Below are positions 44,314 through 55,337 of a stretch of 61,225 nucleotides of DNA, in pieces. Origin of the DNA: Halomonas ramblicola (GTDB taxonomy: Bacteria; Pseudomonadota; Gammaproteobacteria; Pseudomonadales; Halomonadaceae); contig NZ_JAUFPL010000032.1 in NCBI RefSeq assembly GCF_030409215.1, forward strand, positions 1 to 61,225, given 5' to 3'. A program made the translations under genes and the position numbers. How positions within the stretch are numbered: position 1 is the first letter of the stretch; each line of letters starts with the position of its first letter. Under the pieces are notes generated by a model. The model saw only the letters and a list, made by a program, of their open reading frames with translations, searched no databases and had not been told where the DNA came from.

Positions 44314-45462
44314 TCAGGCCTGTCGGGCCTTCATCATCTCGACGAAACGGTCGAACAGCGGCGCCACGTCCCGCGGCCCGGGACTCGCCTCGGGGTGGCC
44401 CTGGAAGCCGAACGCCGGGCGGTCGGTGCGCTCGATGCCCTGCAGGGTGCCGTCGAACAGCGAACGGTGGGTGGCCCGCAGGTTGGCCGGCAGGCTCGCC
44501 TCGTCGGCGGCGAAGCCGTGGTTCTGGCTGGTGATCATCACCCGGCCGCTGTCGAGGTCCTGCACCGGGTGGTTGGCCCCGTGGTGGCCGTGGTTCATCT
44601 TCACCGAGGTCGCCCCGGAAGCCAGCGCCAGCAACTGGTGCCCCAGGCAGATGCCGAACACCGGGACCTCGGTCTCCAGGAAGGTGCGGATCGCCTCGAT
44701 GGCGTAGTCGCAGGGCTCGGGGTCGCCGGGGCCGTTGGAGAGGAAGATGCCGTCCGGGTTCAGGGCCAGCGCCTCGTCGGCGGGCGTCTGGGCCGGCACC
44801 ACCGTGAGGCGACAGCCGCGGGAGGCGAGCATGCGCAGGATATTGCGCTTCACGCCGTAGTCGTAGGCGACCACGTGGAAGGGCCGTTCGCCGCGGGAGG
44901 CATCGGCGTAGCCCTCGCCCAGGGCCCACTCGCCCTCGCCCCACTCGTAGGGCGACTGGCAGGACACCACCTTGGCCAGGTCCATGCCCTTGAGGCCCGG
45001 GAAGTCGCGGGCCGCGGCCAGGGCGCGCTCCTCGGCGTCCTCGCCCTCGGCCGCCGGGCCGGCCAGGATGGCGCCGTTCTGTGACCCCTTGTCGCGCAGG
45101 ATGCGGGTCAGGCGGCGGGTGTCGATGTCGGCGATGCCCAGCACGTTCTGGCCGCGCAGGTAGTCGGAGAGCGATTGCTCGGAGCGGAAGCTGCTGGCCA
45201 GCAGCGGCAGGTCACGGATCACCAGGCCGGCCGCGGCGATGGCGCCGGACTCCACGTCCTCGGCATTGATGCCGGTATTGCCGATGTGGGGGTAGGTCAG
45301 GGTGACGATCTGTCGGGTATAGGAAGGATCGGTCAGGATCTCCTGATAGCCGGTCATGGCCGTATTGAACACCACCTCACCGCTGGTTTGCCCATCGGCA
45401 CCGATGGCCGTGCCATGAAACACACTGCCGTCTTCCAGGGCCAGTATCGCGGGTCTGTTCAA
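44314..45462 (-). CDS. carA: carbamoyl-phosphate synthase small subunit
   Basis: Glutamine amidotransferase subunit that channels ammonia to CarB. The 382-aa protein has the N-terminal CPSase domain ([18 protein letters not shown]) and a class I amidotransferase with nucleophile Cys in [13 protein letters not shown] and the catalytic His/Glu in [12 protein letters not shown]. The start codon is TTG at 45460-45462, eight bases after GGAGG; no ATG fits. It is preceded by a leader with a palindrome and a terminator-like hairpin. Confidence 0.95.
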   Translation of the reverse strand: MNRPAILALEDGSVFHGTAIGADGQTSGEVVFNTAMTGYQEILTDPSYTRQIVTLTYPHIGNTGINAEDVESGAIAAAGLVIRDLPLLASSFRSEQSLSDYLRGQNVLGIADIDTRRLTRILRDKGSQNGAILAGPAAEGEDAEERALAAARDFPGLKGMDLAKVVSCQSPYEWGEGEWALGEGYADASRGERPFHVVAYDYGVKRNILRMLASRGCRLTVVPAQTPADEALALNPDGIFLSNGPGDPEPCDYAIEAIRTFLETEVPVFGICLGHQLLALASGATSVKMNHGHHGANHPVQDLDSGRVMITSQNHGFAADEASLPANLRATHRSLFDGTLQGIERTDRPAFGFQGHPEASPGPRDVAPLFDRFVEMMKARQA

Positions 45463-45514
45463 TGCAACGTCCTCCCATGCTCGTCAAGGAATACTGCTCG
45501 CCGGGGCCGGGCCG

Positions 45515-45562
45515 CAAAAAAGCGGGACGAAACCCGATGGTGAGACCGGTTTCATCCCGCTT
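45515..45562 (-). terminator. hairpin with U-tract between dapB and carA
   Basis: A long stem, AAGCGGGA-(C)-GAAACC (45520-45534) with GGTTTC-(A)-TCCCGCTT (45548-45562), has one internal mismatch. On the minus strand it is followed by TTTTTT. It ends the dapB transcript, and because it lies only 58 bp before carA it may also attenuate carAB. Confidence 0.8.
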
Positions 45563-45634
45563 GTTGTCATTCGCTCGGAATGCCTGGGCCGAAGCAACAA
45601 GCGCAGCGAAGGGGGCTCTCGCCCATGCGCCCGG

Positions 45635-45654
45635 CCAAAATTTTGGGGATATTA
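45635..45654 (-). promoter_or_regulatory. palindrome next to a candidate carA -10
   Basis: A perfect 12-bp palindrome CCAAAATTTTGG (45635-45646) starts three bases past a -10-like TAATAT (45649-45654, minus strand). It would cover the start site of a transcript toward carA. No clear -35 is seen. The AT-rich block stands out from the GC-rich surroundings. Confidence 0.4.
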
Positions 45655-45689
45655 CAGGAAATGGCGCCCGGCGACTACCCCTGGGGGGA

Positions 45690-48559
<2,870 letters not shown>

Positions 48560-48569
<10 letters not shown>

Positions 48570-49480
48570 ACCTCCACCACGGCGGGCCGGTCGTGGCGGA
48601 TCAGCAGGCCGATGGCCAGCACCACCAGGACACTGCCCGGCAGCCACACCCAGCCGAGACGCGCCGGCGCCTGCACGAACAGCAGCAGCATGGAGACGAA
48701 GGGCACCAGGTAGCCGTAGGCGGTGACCGCCCCCGGCGTCAGCGCCGAGGTGGCGCGCTGCATCAACCAGAAGGTCAGGGCGCTGGAGAAGAGCCCCAGG
48801 TAGACCAGCAGCAGCAGGTCGCTGGCGCGCATGCTCGCCAGCCGCCCCACGGGCTCGATCACCAGGCCGGCCAGGCCGATCAGCACCCCGCCGAGCCCCA
48901 GGCTCCAGAAGGTGCGCACCGCCGCCGAGGCCGGCAGGCGCCCCGTGGCCAGGCCCCACTTGCTCAGCACCGGGTAGAGCGCCGTGGACAGGCAGCCCAG
49001 GAAGAACACCGCCTCGCCGACGCCGAAGCGCAGCCGGCCGCCCACCTGCCAGGCCTCGGCCAGCGCCAGCCCCAGGGCGCCCAGCGCACCGAGGGCGAGG
49101 ATCGCCGGCAGCCGCCAGCCGGGGCGCTCCACCCGGAAGCCCAGCCCCAGCAGGAAGGCCAGCAGCGGCACCGTGACGTAGAGGGTGGCCATGGAGAGCG
49201 CCGTGGCGTGGTGCGCGGCCCAGAACATGGCGGCGAAGAAGCCTGCCAGGCAGAGTCCCATCAGCGCATAGAGCGGCAGGGCGGGGCGCGGGGGCACGAA
49301 GTCCGGCGAGCGCCGCGCCAGCCAGTAGAGGCCGGCGCAGGCGATGGCGAAGCGCAGGGCGGTGAGCGAGAGCGGCGGCAGCTCGCCCATCAACCCCACG
49401 GCGGGAAAGGAGAACCCCACCAGCAGCGCCCACAACAGCATGCCCAGGTGGGCGGCGCGGGAGGAGACGGCGGCGCTCAC
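48560..49480 (-). CDS. EamA/DMT family transporter
   Basis: Inner-membrane drug/metabolite transporter with about ten helices in two EamA repeats (about 8-140 and 155-295). The 306-aa protein has the family's typical helix pattern, with PPLSLTALRFAIA and a second repeat at LPASAAVRTFWSLGLGGVLIG. The substrate is unknown. Its start overlaps the DUF2218 gene by four bases, so they are probably co-transcribed, and its end overlaps the convergent fusion gene by 10 bp. Confidence 0.85.
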
Positions 49481-49755
49481 GTCTCCCAGACGATGTCCAG
49501 CGACACCCCCTTGAGGGCCTCCAGGGCAGCGTTCACCTCCCCTTCCAGCTGGTCGTGGCTCTCGTCGTCCAGGGCCTCCACGGCGACGACCAGCCGGTCG
49601 GGTTCCGCCCGGAGGTGGCAGCTACCCTCGCCGAAGCCGATCCTGGCCTCGTTGCCGTCGCGCTCCACCGCCCGCTTGGCGGACCAGCGCTTGCACAGCT
49701 GCTCGACCAGCGCCGCCGCGTCCTCGGCGGGAATCTCGGCTCGTGAAATGGGCAT
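49477..49755 (-). CDS. DUF2218 family protein
   Basis: A 92-aa cytoplasmic protein of unknown function. Its pattern of LCKRWSAKRAVERDGNEARIGFG, CHLRAEPDRLVVAVEA and LEGEVNAALEAL fits DUF2218, proteins often found near siderophore or transport genes. The ATG at 49753-49755 is followed by a typical start; upstream in-frame residues are not supported. It lies upstream of the transporter with a four-base overlap. Confidence 0.75.
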   Translation of the reverse strand: MPISRAEIPAEDAAALVEQLCKRWSAKRAVERDGNEARIGFGEGSCHLRAEPDRLVVAVEALDDESHDQLEGEVNAALEALKGVSLDIVWET

Positions 49756-49940
49756 GGCAGTCTCCTTCGCGATCGAGGTGAAAGCCACAGCCTAAGATGG
49801 CATGGGCTCCCGGCGCCAGCCCCGCCCGCACTTCGCCCCCTCACACCGCATGCCGCACCGTCAGAAGGGGGCCGCAGGCGAGCACCCTCAGGGTCTATGC
49901 TCTTCCACACGGCTCTATCACCCAGCAAGAGGACACGGCA

Positions 49941-50906
49941 ATGATCGTCAACTGCGTGGCCTACGAGAAGGGACACCGCTTGCGGGACATCCAGACCCAC
50001 GAGATCGGCGACTACCTGGGGATGCCGAACTGCTTCGTGTGGGTGGCGCTGCACAACCCGGACGAGGAGGAGATGGCTGCCTTCCAGACGGTGTTCGACC
50101 TGCATGAACTGGCCGTGGAGGACGCCCTGAACGGGCACCAGCGCCCCAAGGTCGAGGAGTACGACGAAGCGCTGTTCATGATCATGCATATGATCACGAT
50201 ACGCGACGACCAGCTGGAGGCCGGCCAGGTGGCCGTCTTCGCGGGCCCGGGCTATGTGCTGTCGGTGCGCCTCCACCCGGGCCGGGGCTTCGCCGAAGTC
50301 CGCCAGCGCTGCGAGCACGAGCCGAAGCTGCTGCGGCATGGGCCGGCCTTCGTGCTCTATGCCCTGATGGACACCATCGTCGACCGCTACTTCCCGGTCA
50401 TCGAGGCGCTGCAGGCAGAACTCGAGAGCATCGAGGACGAGATCTTCGTCAGGGGCTCGGCCCGTCGGAGCCTGGAGCGCCTCTACAAGCTCAAGCGCCA
50501 GACCATGCAGCTCAAGCATGCCGCCATGCCCCTGGGCGAGGCCACAGCGCACCTGTTCGGCGGCCGAGTACCGGCGCTGTGCCGCAAGACACGGGAATAC
50601 TTCCGTGACGTCTACGACCACCTGCACCGCATCGAGTCGGCGGTGGACACCATCCGCGAGATGATCATCACCGCGATCCAGGTCAACCTCTCGATGGTGG
50701 CCATCGACGAGGGCGAAGTCCACAAGCGACTGGCGGCCTGGGCGGCCCTCTTCGCAGTAGCCACGATCCTGGCTGGCATCTGGGGCATGAACTTCGCCCA
50801 CATGCCGGAGCTGGACTGGCGACTCGGCTACCCCCTGGCCCTGCTGGTGATGGGCGGTACCTGCGGCCTGCTTTACCAACGCTTCCGCCGCGCCGGTTGG
50901 CTCTAG
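49941..50906 (+). CDS. corA: CorA-type metal-ion channel
   Basis: Homopentameric divalent-cation channel (magnesium or related ions). The 321-aa protein has a cytoplasmic funnel domain with a long stalk helix (about 180-285), two C-terminal helices (about 268-289 and 300-318) and the signature GMN in ILAGIWGMNFAHMPEL. Ion choice cannot be read from the sequence. A GAGG site precedes the ATG; the frame is open to 49797 without support. Confidence 0.88.
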   Translation: MIVNCVAYEKGHRLRDIQTHEIGDYLGMPNCFVWVALHNPDEEEMAAFQTVFDLHELAVEDALNGHQRPKVEEYDEALFMIMHMITIRDDQLEAGQVAVFAGPGYVLSVRLHPGRGFAEVRQRCEHEPKLLRHGPAFVLYALMDTIVDRYFPVIEALQAELESIEDEIFVRGSARRSLERLYKLKRQTMQLKHAAMPLGEATAHLFGGRVPALCRKTREYFRDVYDHLHRIESAVDTIREMIITAIQVNLSMVAIDEGEVHKRLAAWAALFAVATILAGIWGMNFAHMPELDWRLGYPLALLVMGGTCGLLYQRFRRAGWL

Positions 50907-51040
50907 CCTCCACCCCCGGAATACGAGACTGCCCCGGCCGCCACAGGGAGGCCGGGCACTGCCTCGCCCTCCGGCACCACCAGCCGCCGGATCAGGCGCG
51001 CCCCGGAAACCGTCTCGACGACGGTCCTGGATTCGATCAT
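50903..51040 (-). CDS. small protein candidate beside a Fur-like site
   Basis: A 45-codon frame starting ATG at 51038-51040, with GGAGG nine bases upstream on the minus strand, and a Fur-box-like motif 15 bp before the ATG. Its residues (MIESRTVVETVSGARLIRR, then a Gly/Pro/Ala-rich tail) vaguely recall short HemP-type proteins but lack the conserved C-terminal motif. It overlaps the 3' end of the convergent CorA gene by four bases. Treat as hypothetical. Confidence 0.3.
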   Translation of the reverse strand: MIESRTVVETVSGARLIRRLVVPEGEAVPGLPVAAGAVSYSGGGG

Positions 51041-51054
51041 ACTAGCCGTCCTCC

Positions 51055-51073
51055 GCGAATGAGAATTATGTAC
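51055..51073. promoter_or_regulatory. Fur-box-like operator
   Basis: The 19-bp AT-rich element containing AATGAGAATTAT matches the Fur consensus GATAATGATAATCATTATC at 12 of 19 positions. It lies 113 bp before the ABC-importer binding-protein gene and beside the small minus-strand frame, so it could control both. Iron regulation is an inference. Confidence 0.5.
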
Positions 51074-51185
51074 CAAGACTAGCGAAGCTCGATCCCGCCC
51101 AGGAAGCAAACACGGCGTTCGCCATGACGCACCGCTGCATGATCGAGCCCCACGACAGCCCTCAACGAGTGACGAAGCCCCGAAC

Positions 51186-52313
51186 ATGCACAAGCCACTG
51201 CTGAACGCCGCCTTTGGCACCGCCATCGCCCTCGCCGGCATGACCGCCCAGGCCGACGAGATCACCGTGACCGACATCGCCGGCCGCCAGGTCACCGTCG
51301 ATGCCCCCGTGGAGCGCCTGATCCTCGGCGAGGGGCGCCAGATCTACCTGCTCGGCGCCCTGCAGCCCGAGGATCCCTTCGCCGGCGTGGTGGGCTGGCG
51401 GGAGGATTTCTCCCAGGCCGACCCGGACAACTACGCCGTCTACGCAGAGCGCTTTCCCGAGCTGGAGGAGATCCCCACCTTCGGCGGCTTCAAGGACGGT
51501 ACCTTCGATGTGGAGCAGGCCGCCGCGCTCCAACCGGATGTGGTGCTGATGAACCTCGAGGCCAGGACGGCCACCGAGGACGCCGGTTACGACGACAAGC
51601 TCGCCGAACTGGGCATCCCCATCGTCTACGTGGACTTCCGCGAGGACCCGCTCGAGCACACCCTGCCCTCCATGCGCCTGATGGGCCGGCTGCTGGGCGA
51701 GGAAGCGGACGCCGAGGCCTTCATCGCCTACTCCGAGGCCCAGATGGCTCGCGTCACGGAGGTCATCGCCGAGGCCGACCCCGAGCGCCCGGCGGTCTTC
51801 ATCGACCGCGCCGGCGGCTATTCCGAGGATTGCTGCATGAGCTTCGGTCCCGGCAACTTCGGCGAGTACGTCGAGCTGGCCGGCGGCAGCAACATCGCCG
51901 ACGGCATCATCCCCAACACCTTCGGCTCGCTGAACCCGGAGCAGATCCTCGCCGCCGACCCCGAGCAGGTGGTGGTCACCGGGGGCAACTGGGATGCCTA
52001 CGTGCCCGGCGGCGACTGGGTCGGCGTGGGCCCCGGCGCCGACCCGGCGGCCGCGCGGGCCAAGCTGGAGGCGCTGACCGAGCGCACCGCCATGACCGGC
52101 ATCGCGGCCGTGGAGAGCGGCGACTTCCACGCCATCTGGCACCAGTTCTACAACAGCCCCTACTACTTCGTGGCCGTGCAGCAGCTGGCCAAGTGGTTCC
52201 ATCCGGAACTGTTCGCCGAGCTCGACCCCGAGGCCACCATGCAGGAGCTGCACGAGCGCTTCCTGCCGGTGAACTATGCGCCGGGCTACTGGGTGTCGCT
52301 GCATGACCACTGA
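51186..52313 (+). CDS. iron-siderophore ABC transporter substrate-binding protein
   Basis: Periplasmic binding protein of the FecB/FepB (TroA-like) class. The 375-aa product has a signal peptide (about 1-23, ending AQA), then the DIAGRQVTVDAPVERLI opening strand, the EQAAALQPDVVLMN motif and a C-terminal lobe with LNPEQILAADPEQVVVTGG. The specific ligand is unknown. It is first of three genes with overlapping ends; a Fur-like site lies upstream. Confidence 0.88.
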   Translation: MHKPLLNAAFGTAIALAGMTAQADEITVTDIAGRQVTVDAPVERLILGEGRQIYLLGALQPEDPFAGVVGWREDFSQADPDNYAVYAERFPELEEIPTFGGFKDGTFDVEQAAALQPDVVLMNLEARTATEDAGYDDKLAELGIPIVYVDFREDPLEHTLPSMRLMGRLLGEEADAEAFIAYSEAQMARVTEVIAEADPERPAVFIDRAGGYSEDCCMSFGPGNFGEYVELAGGSNIADGIIPNTFGSLNPEQILAADPEQVVVTGGNWDAYVPGGDWVGVGPGADPAAARAKLEALTERTAMTGIAAVESGDFHAIWHQFYNSPYYFVAVQQLAKWFHPELFAELDPEATMQELHERFLPVNYAPGYWVSLHDH

Positions 52314-53370
52314 GACGATCGCCGCCGATACCCCCCAGGGGCGCGATTTCTATCGCGCCCTGGTGATCCGGCGGCAGTTGATCCTCGCCGCGCTGGTGCT
52401 GGCGCTGAGTCTCAGCCTGTGCGTCGACCTCGCCCTGGGCCCCGCCCGCTTCGGCCTGGGCGAGGTGATCGCCGGCCTGATCACCCCCGACGCCGTCAGC
52501 CAGCAGGTGCGGGTGATCCTCTGGGAGATCCGCATGCCGGTGGCGCTGATGGCCCTGGTGGTAGGCGCCAGCCTGTCGGTGGCCGGCGCCCAGATGCAGA
52601 CCATCCTCAGCAACCCCCTGGCCAGCCCCTTCACCTTGGGCATCTCCGCCGGGGCGAGCTTCGGCGCCGCCCTGGCGCTGGCCTTCGGGGTGGCGATCAT
52701 CCCCGCCGCCATCGAGTACGTGGTGCCGATCAACGCCTTCGCCATGGCCATGGTCACCGCCTTCCTGATCCACGCGCTGAGCCTGAGGCGCGGGGTCACC
52801 ATCGAGACCATCGTGCTGCTGGGCATCGCCATGGTGTTCATCTTCAACTCACTGATGGCGCTGATCCAGTTCTTCGCCAGCCAGCAGGCGGTGGCCGCGG
52901 TGGTGTTCTGGACCCTCGGCAGCCTGACCAAGGCGACCTGGCCCAAGCTGTGGATCGCGGCGGGCGTCCTGGCGGCGGTGTTGCCGCTGCTGGCGCGCCA
53001 CGGCTGGGCCCTCACCGCCATGCGCCTGGGCGACGCCAAGGCCGAGAGCCTGGGCGTGAAACCGCGCGCCCTGCGCCTCGAGGTGCTGGTGCTGGTCTCC
53101 CTGCTGGCGGCCATCGCCGTGGCCTTCGTCGGCACCATCGGCTTCATCGGCCTGGTGGGGCCGCATATCGCCCGCCTGCTGCTGGGCGAGGATCAGCGCT
53201 TCTTCCTGCCGGGCGCGGCGCTGTGCGGGGCCCTGATTCTCTCCGTCGGCTCGGTGCTGTCGAAGGTCATCATCCCCGGCACCATCATCCCCATCGGGAT
53301 CATCACCTCCCTGGTGGGCATCCCCTTCTTCCTGTTCCTCGTCCTCAGCCACAAGAAGGCCTCATGGTAA
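52303..53370 (+). CDS. FecCD family ABC transporter permease
   Basis: Inner-membrane permease for iron complexes or vitamin B12. The 355-aa protein has about ten helices and the FecCD signatures RMPVALMALVVGASLSVAGAQMQ (quoted in part), NPLASPFTLGISAGASFGA and the C-terminal GTIGFIGLVGPHIARLLLG coupling block. The ATG overlaps the end of the binding-protein gene by 11 bp. Next to the ATPase gene (7-bp overlap), it forms a complete importer. Confidence 0.92.
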   Translation: MTTETIAADTPQGRDFYRALVIRRQLILAALVLALSLSLCVDLALGPARFGLGEVIAGLITPDAVSQQVRVILWEIRMPVALMALVVGASLSVAGAQMQTILSNPLASPFTLGISAGASFGAALALAFGVAIIPAAIEYVVPINAFAMAMVTAFLIHALSLRRGVTIETIVLLGIAMVFIFNSLMALIQFFASQQAVAAVVFWTLGSLTKATWPKLWIAAGVLAAVLPLLARHGWALTAMRLGDAKAESLGVKPRALRLEVLVLVSLLAAIAVAFVGTIGFIGLVGPHIARLLLGEDQRFFLPGAALCGALILSVGSVLSKVIIPGTIIPIGIITSLVGIPFFLFLVLSHKKASW

Positions 53371-54113
53371 CCCTGCGACTCGACCGCCTCTCGGCGCGCT
53401 ACGGCCGCCAGCCGATCCTCACCGAGATCACCACCCCGAGCCTCGAGGGCGGCCAGGTCGTGGCGCTGCTGGGCCCCAATGCCGCGGGCAAGTCCACCCT
53501 CTTCCGGCGCATCCTCGGCCTGCTCAAGGGCAAGGGGGAGGTCCTGATCGACGGCGCCACCGCCGAGCGCCCGGTGGCCTACATGCCCCAGGAGACCGGC
53601 GCCAAGGCGGTGCTGACGGTCTACGAGTCGGTGCTGCTGGCGCGCATGCAGGGCCGCGCCCTCAAGGTCGCCGCCGAGGACCTGGCCCGGGTCGACAGCG
53701 CCCTGGCGGAGCTGGGGATCGCGGCCCTGGGCGAGCGCGATATCGGCGACCTGAGCGGCGGTCAGCGCCAGCTGGTGAGCGCCGCCCAGGCGCTGGTGCA
53801 GGAGCCCGAGATCCTGATGCTCGACGAGCCCACCTCGGCGCTGGACCTCCACCGCCAGATCGGCCTGCTGACGGTGCTGAGGCGGCTGGCCCGGGAGCGC
53901 CAGATGCTGATCCTGGTGGCGCTGCATGACCTGGGCCACGCCCTGCGCTTCACCGACCAGGCGATGGTGCTGGAGGGCGGCCGGCTGATCGCCTGCGGCC
54001 CCACGGACCAGGTGGTCACCCCCGAGCTGCTGCGGCGGGTCTATCGGGTGGAGTCGCGCATCGAGGCCTGCTCCAAGGGATGGCCCCAACTCATCGTCGA
54101 AGAGGCCATCTGA
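53364..54113 (+). CDS. ABC transporter ATP-binding protein
   Basis: Cytoplasmic ATPase of the FecE/FepC type. The 249-aa protein has Walker A GPNAAGKST (37-45), the Q-loop YMPQET, signature LSGGQRQ, Walker B ILMLDEPTSALD and the switch His in VALHDLGHA. It overlaps the permease gene by 7 bp; its 3' end overlaps the convergent transporter gene by 23 bp. No TonB-dependent receptor or siderophore synthesis gene is nearby. Confidence 0.93.
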   Translation: MVTLRLDRLSARYGRQPILTEITTPSLEGGQVVALLGPNAAGKSTLFRRILGLLKGKGEVLIDGATAERPVAYMPQETGAKAVLTVYESVLLARMQGRALKVAAEDLARVDSALAELGIAALGERDIGDLSGGQRQLVSAAQALVQEPEILMLDEPTSALDLHRQIGLLTVLRRLARERQMLILVALHDLGHALRFTDQAMVLEGGRLIACGPTDQVVTPELLRRVYRVESRIEACSKGWPQLIVEEAI

Positions 54114-54999
54114 CCCGCCGGCCCTCGAGCGCCGCCAGGCCCGCGCCCCCCAGCACCAGGGGCAGGGCCAGCAGGAAGCCAGCGGAGGGCGCCAGCCCGA
54201 AGATCGCCAGGTCGGCCAGCACCGGCCAGATCAGCGCCACGTATTCGAAGGGCGCCAGGCGCGAGACCTCCGCATAGCGCAGCGCCAGGGTCATGCAGAT
54301 ATGCGCCGCCCCGCCGAACAGCCCGGCCAGGATCAGCAGCGCCAGCGTCGGCCCCGACACGGCCGCCCAGCCCAGGGGCAGGGTGGCCAGCCCCGCCAGG
54401 GTCGTGACCAGCACGAAGTAGAAGGCGATGGAGGCCGGCGTCTCGGTGCGCGAGATGCGCCTCACCGTCACCAGTGCGCCCGCCGTCAGCACGGCGGCGA
54501 GGATGCCCAGCGCATACCCCGAGGCGTGCCCTTCCTGCTGCCCGGCGCCCAGATCGGGCACCACCAGGGCCGCCACGCCGCCCAGCACCAGGGCCAGGGC
54601 CGCAACCCGATGCAGGGTGAAGCGTTCCCCCAGCAGCAGCACGCCGCCCACCGCCATGGCCACCGGGGCCAGCTGCGCCAGCAGCGTCGCCTCGGCCACC
54701 GGCAGCCGGGCCACGGCGGCGAAGGAGGCGAACATCGCCGCCGCGCCGAGGCCCGAGCGCAGCAGGTGCCCCGCGGGCCGCCGCGTGGCCAGGGCCCGGG
54801 GAAACTCCCGCCGCCAGGCCATGAACGCCACGATGGGCAGCAGCGCGAAGGCCGAACGGAAGAACACGGTCTGCCCCAGCGGCACCGCCGTGCTCACCGC
54901 CTTGACGCACACCAGCATCGCGGTAAAGAGGATGCCCGACAGCAGTCGGAGCGTGATGCCGGCCAGCGGCCTATCGGTGGAATCGTCCATGAACACCAT
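54091..54999 (-). CDS. EamA/DMT family transporter
   Basis: Second drug/metabolite transporter of the window, about ten helices in two EamA repeats. The 302-aa product opens with MVFMDDSTD and carries FFRSAFALLPIVAFMAWRR and the second repeat at SIAFYFVLVTTLAGLATL. ATG at 54997-54999 or 54988-54990 may be the start; no clear ribosome site decides. The substrate is unknown. The sequence is only loosely similar to the transporter at 48560. Confidence 0.82.
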   Translation of the reverse strand: MVFMDDSTDRPLAGITLRLLSGILFTAMLVCVKAVSTAVPLGQTVFFRSAFALLPIVAFMAWRREFPRALATRRPAGHLLRSGLGAAAMFASFAAVARLPVAEATLLAQLAPVAMAVGGVLLLGERFTLHRVAALALVLGGVAALVVPDLGAGQQEGHASGYALGILAAVLTAGALVTVRRISRTETPASIAFYFVLVTTLAGLATLPLGWAAVSGPTLALLILAGLFGGAAHICMTLALRYAEVSRLAPFEYVALIWPVLADLAIFGLAPSAGFLLALPLVLGGAGLAALEGRRVRWPLRR

Positions 55000-55153
55000 C
55001 GCTATGGGTCCGAGAGAAAAGGGAGCATTCTCACCCCATCGCGCATCGAAAGCCATCGGCAGGACCCGAACGGTGACTGCCGGTCATTTCAGCAGCACGA
55101 AGTGTTCGATCAGCCGGATCATCAACATTTCCTGATACGCCCAGTCGCAGCAC

Positions 55154-55168
55154 GTTCCAAATTGGAAC
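55154..55168. promoter_or_regulatory. operator-like palindrome
   Basis: A perfect inverted repeat GTTCCAA-A-TTGGAAC in the 338-bp gap (55000-55337) between the transporter gene and dnaJ. It lies about 155 bp upstream of the transporter start. A 46-codon open stretch on the minus strand (about 55085-55225) passes through it but has no start with a ribosome site. Nothing else in the gap is recognised except the hairpin at 55279-55310. Confidence 0.4.
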
Positions 55169-55278
55169 CTACGGCCTATGGCTATGGATATGCCCAGACA
55201 GCGATCGGGTCGGAGTCATCGCCATCACCCTGGCAAGGTTCCCCATGGGGCAGTTGCAGGACTGACCCCGGACACGCC

Positions 55279-55310
55279 GGGGCCCCGGCATCTGGCGATA
55301 CCGGGGCCCC
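55279..55310 (-). terminator. hairpin after dnaJ
   Basis: A 10-bp perfect stem, GGGGCCCCGG / CCGGGGCCCC, with a 12-nt loop lies 28 bp past the dnaJ stop. No U-tract follows, so it may stabilise the 3' end rather than terminate on its own. Confidence 0.5.
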
Positions 55311-55337
55311 ATCCGCGTCGTGCGAGGCGGTCGCGCG

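Noticed and set aside
55085..55225. A 46-codon open stretch on the minus strand ending in a protein-like tail, considered as a gene remnant.
   Set aside because: It has no start codon with a ribosome site and no recognisable family, and its length is within chance for an intergenic region.
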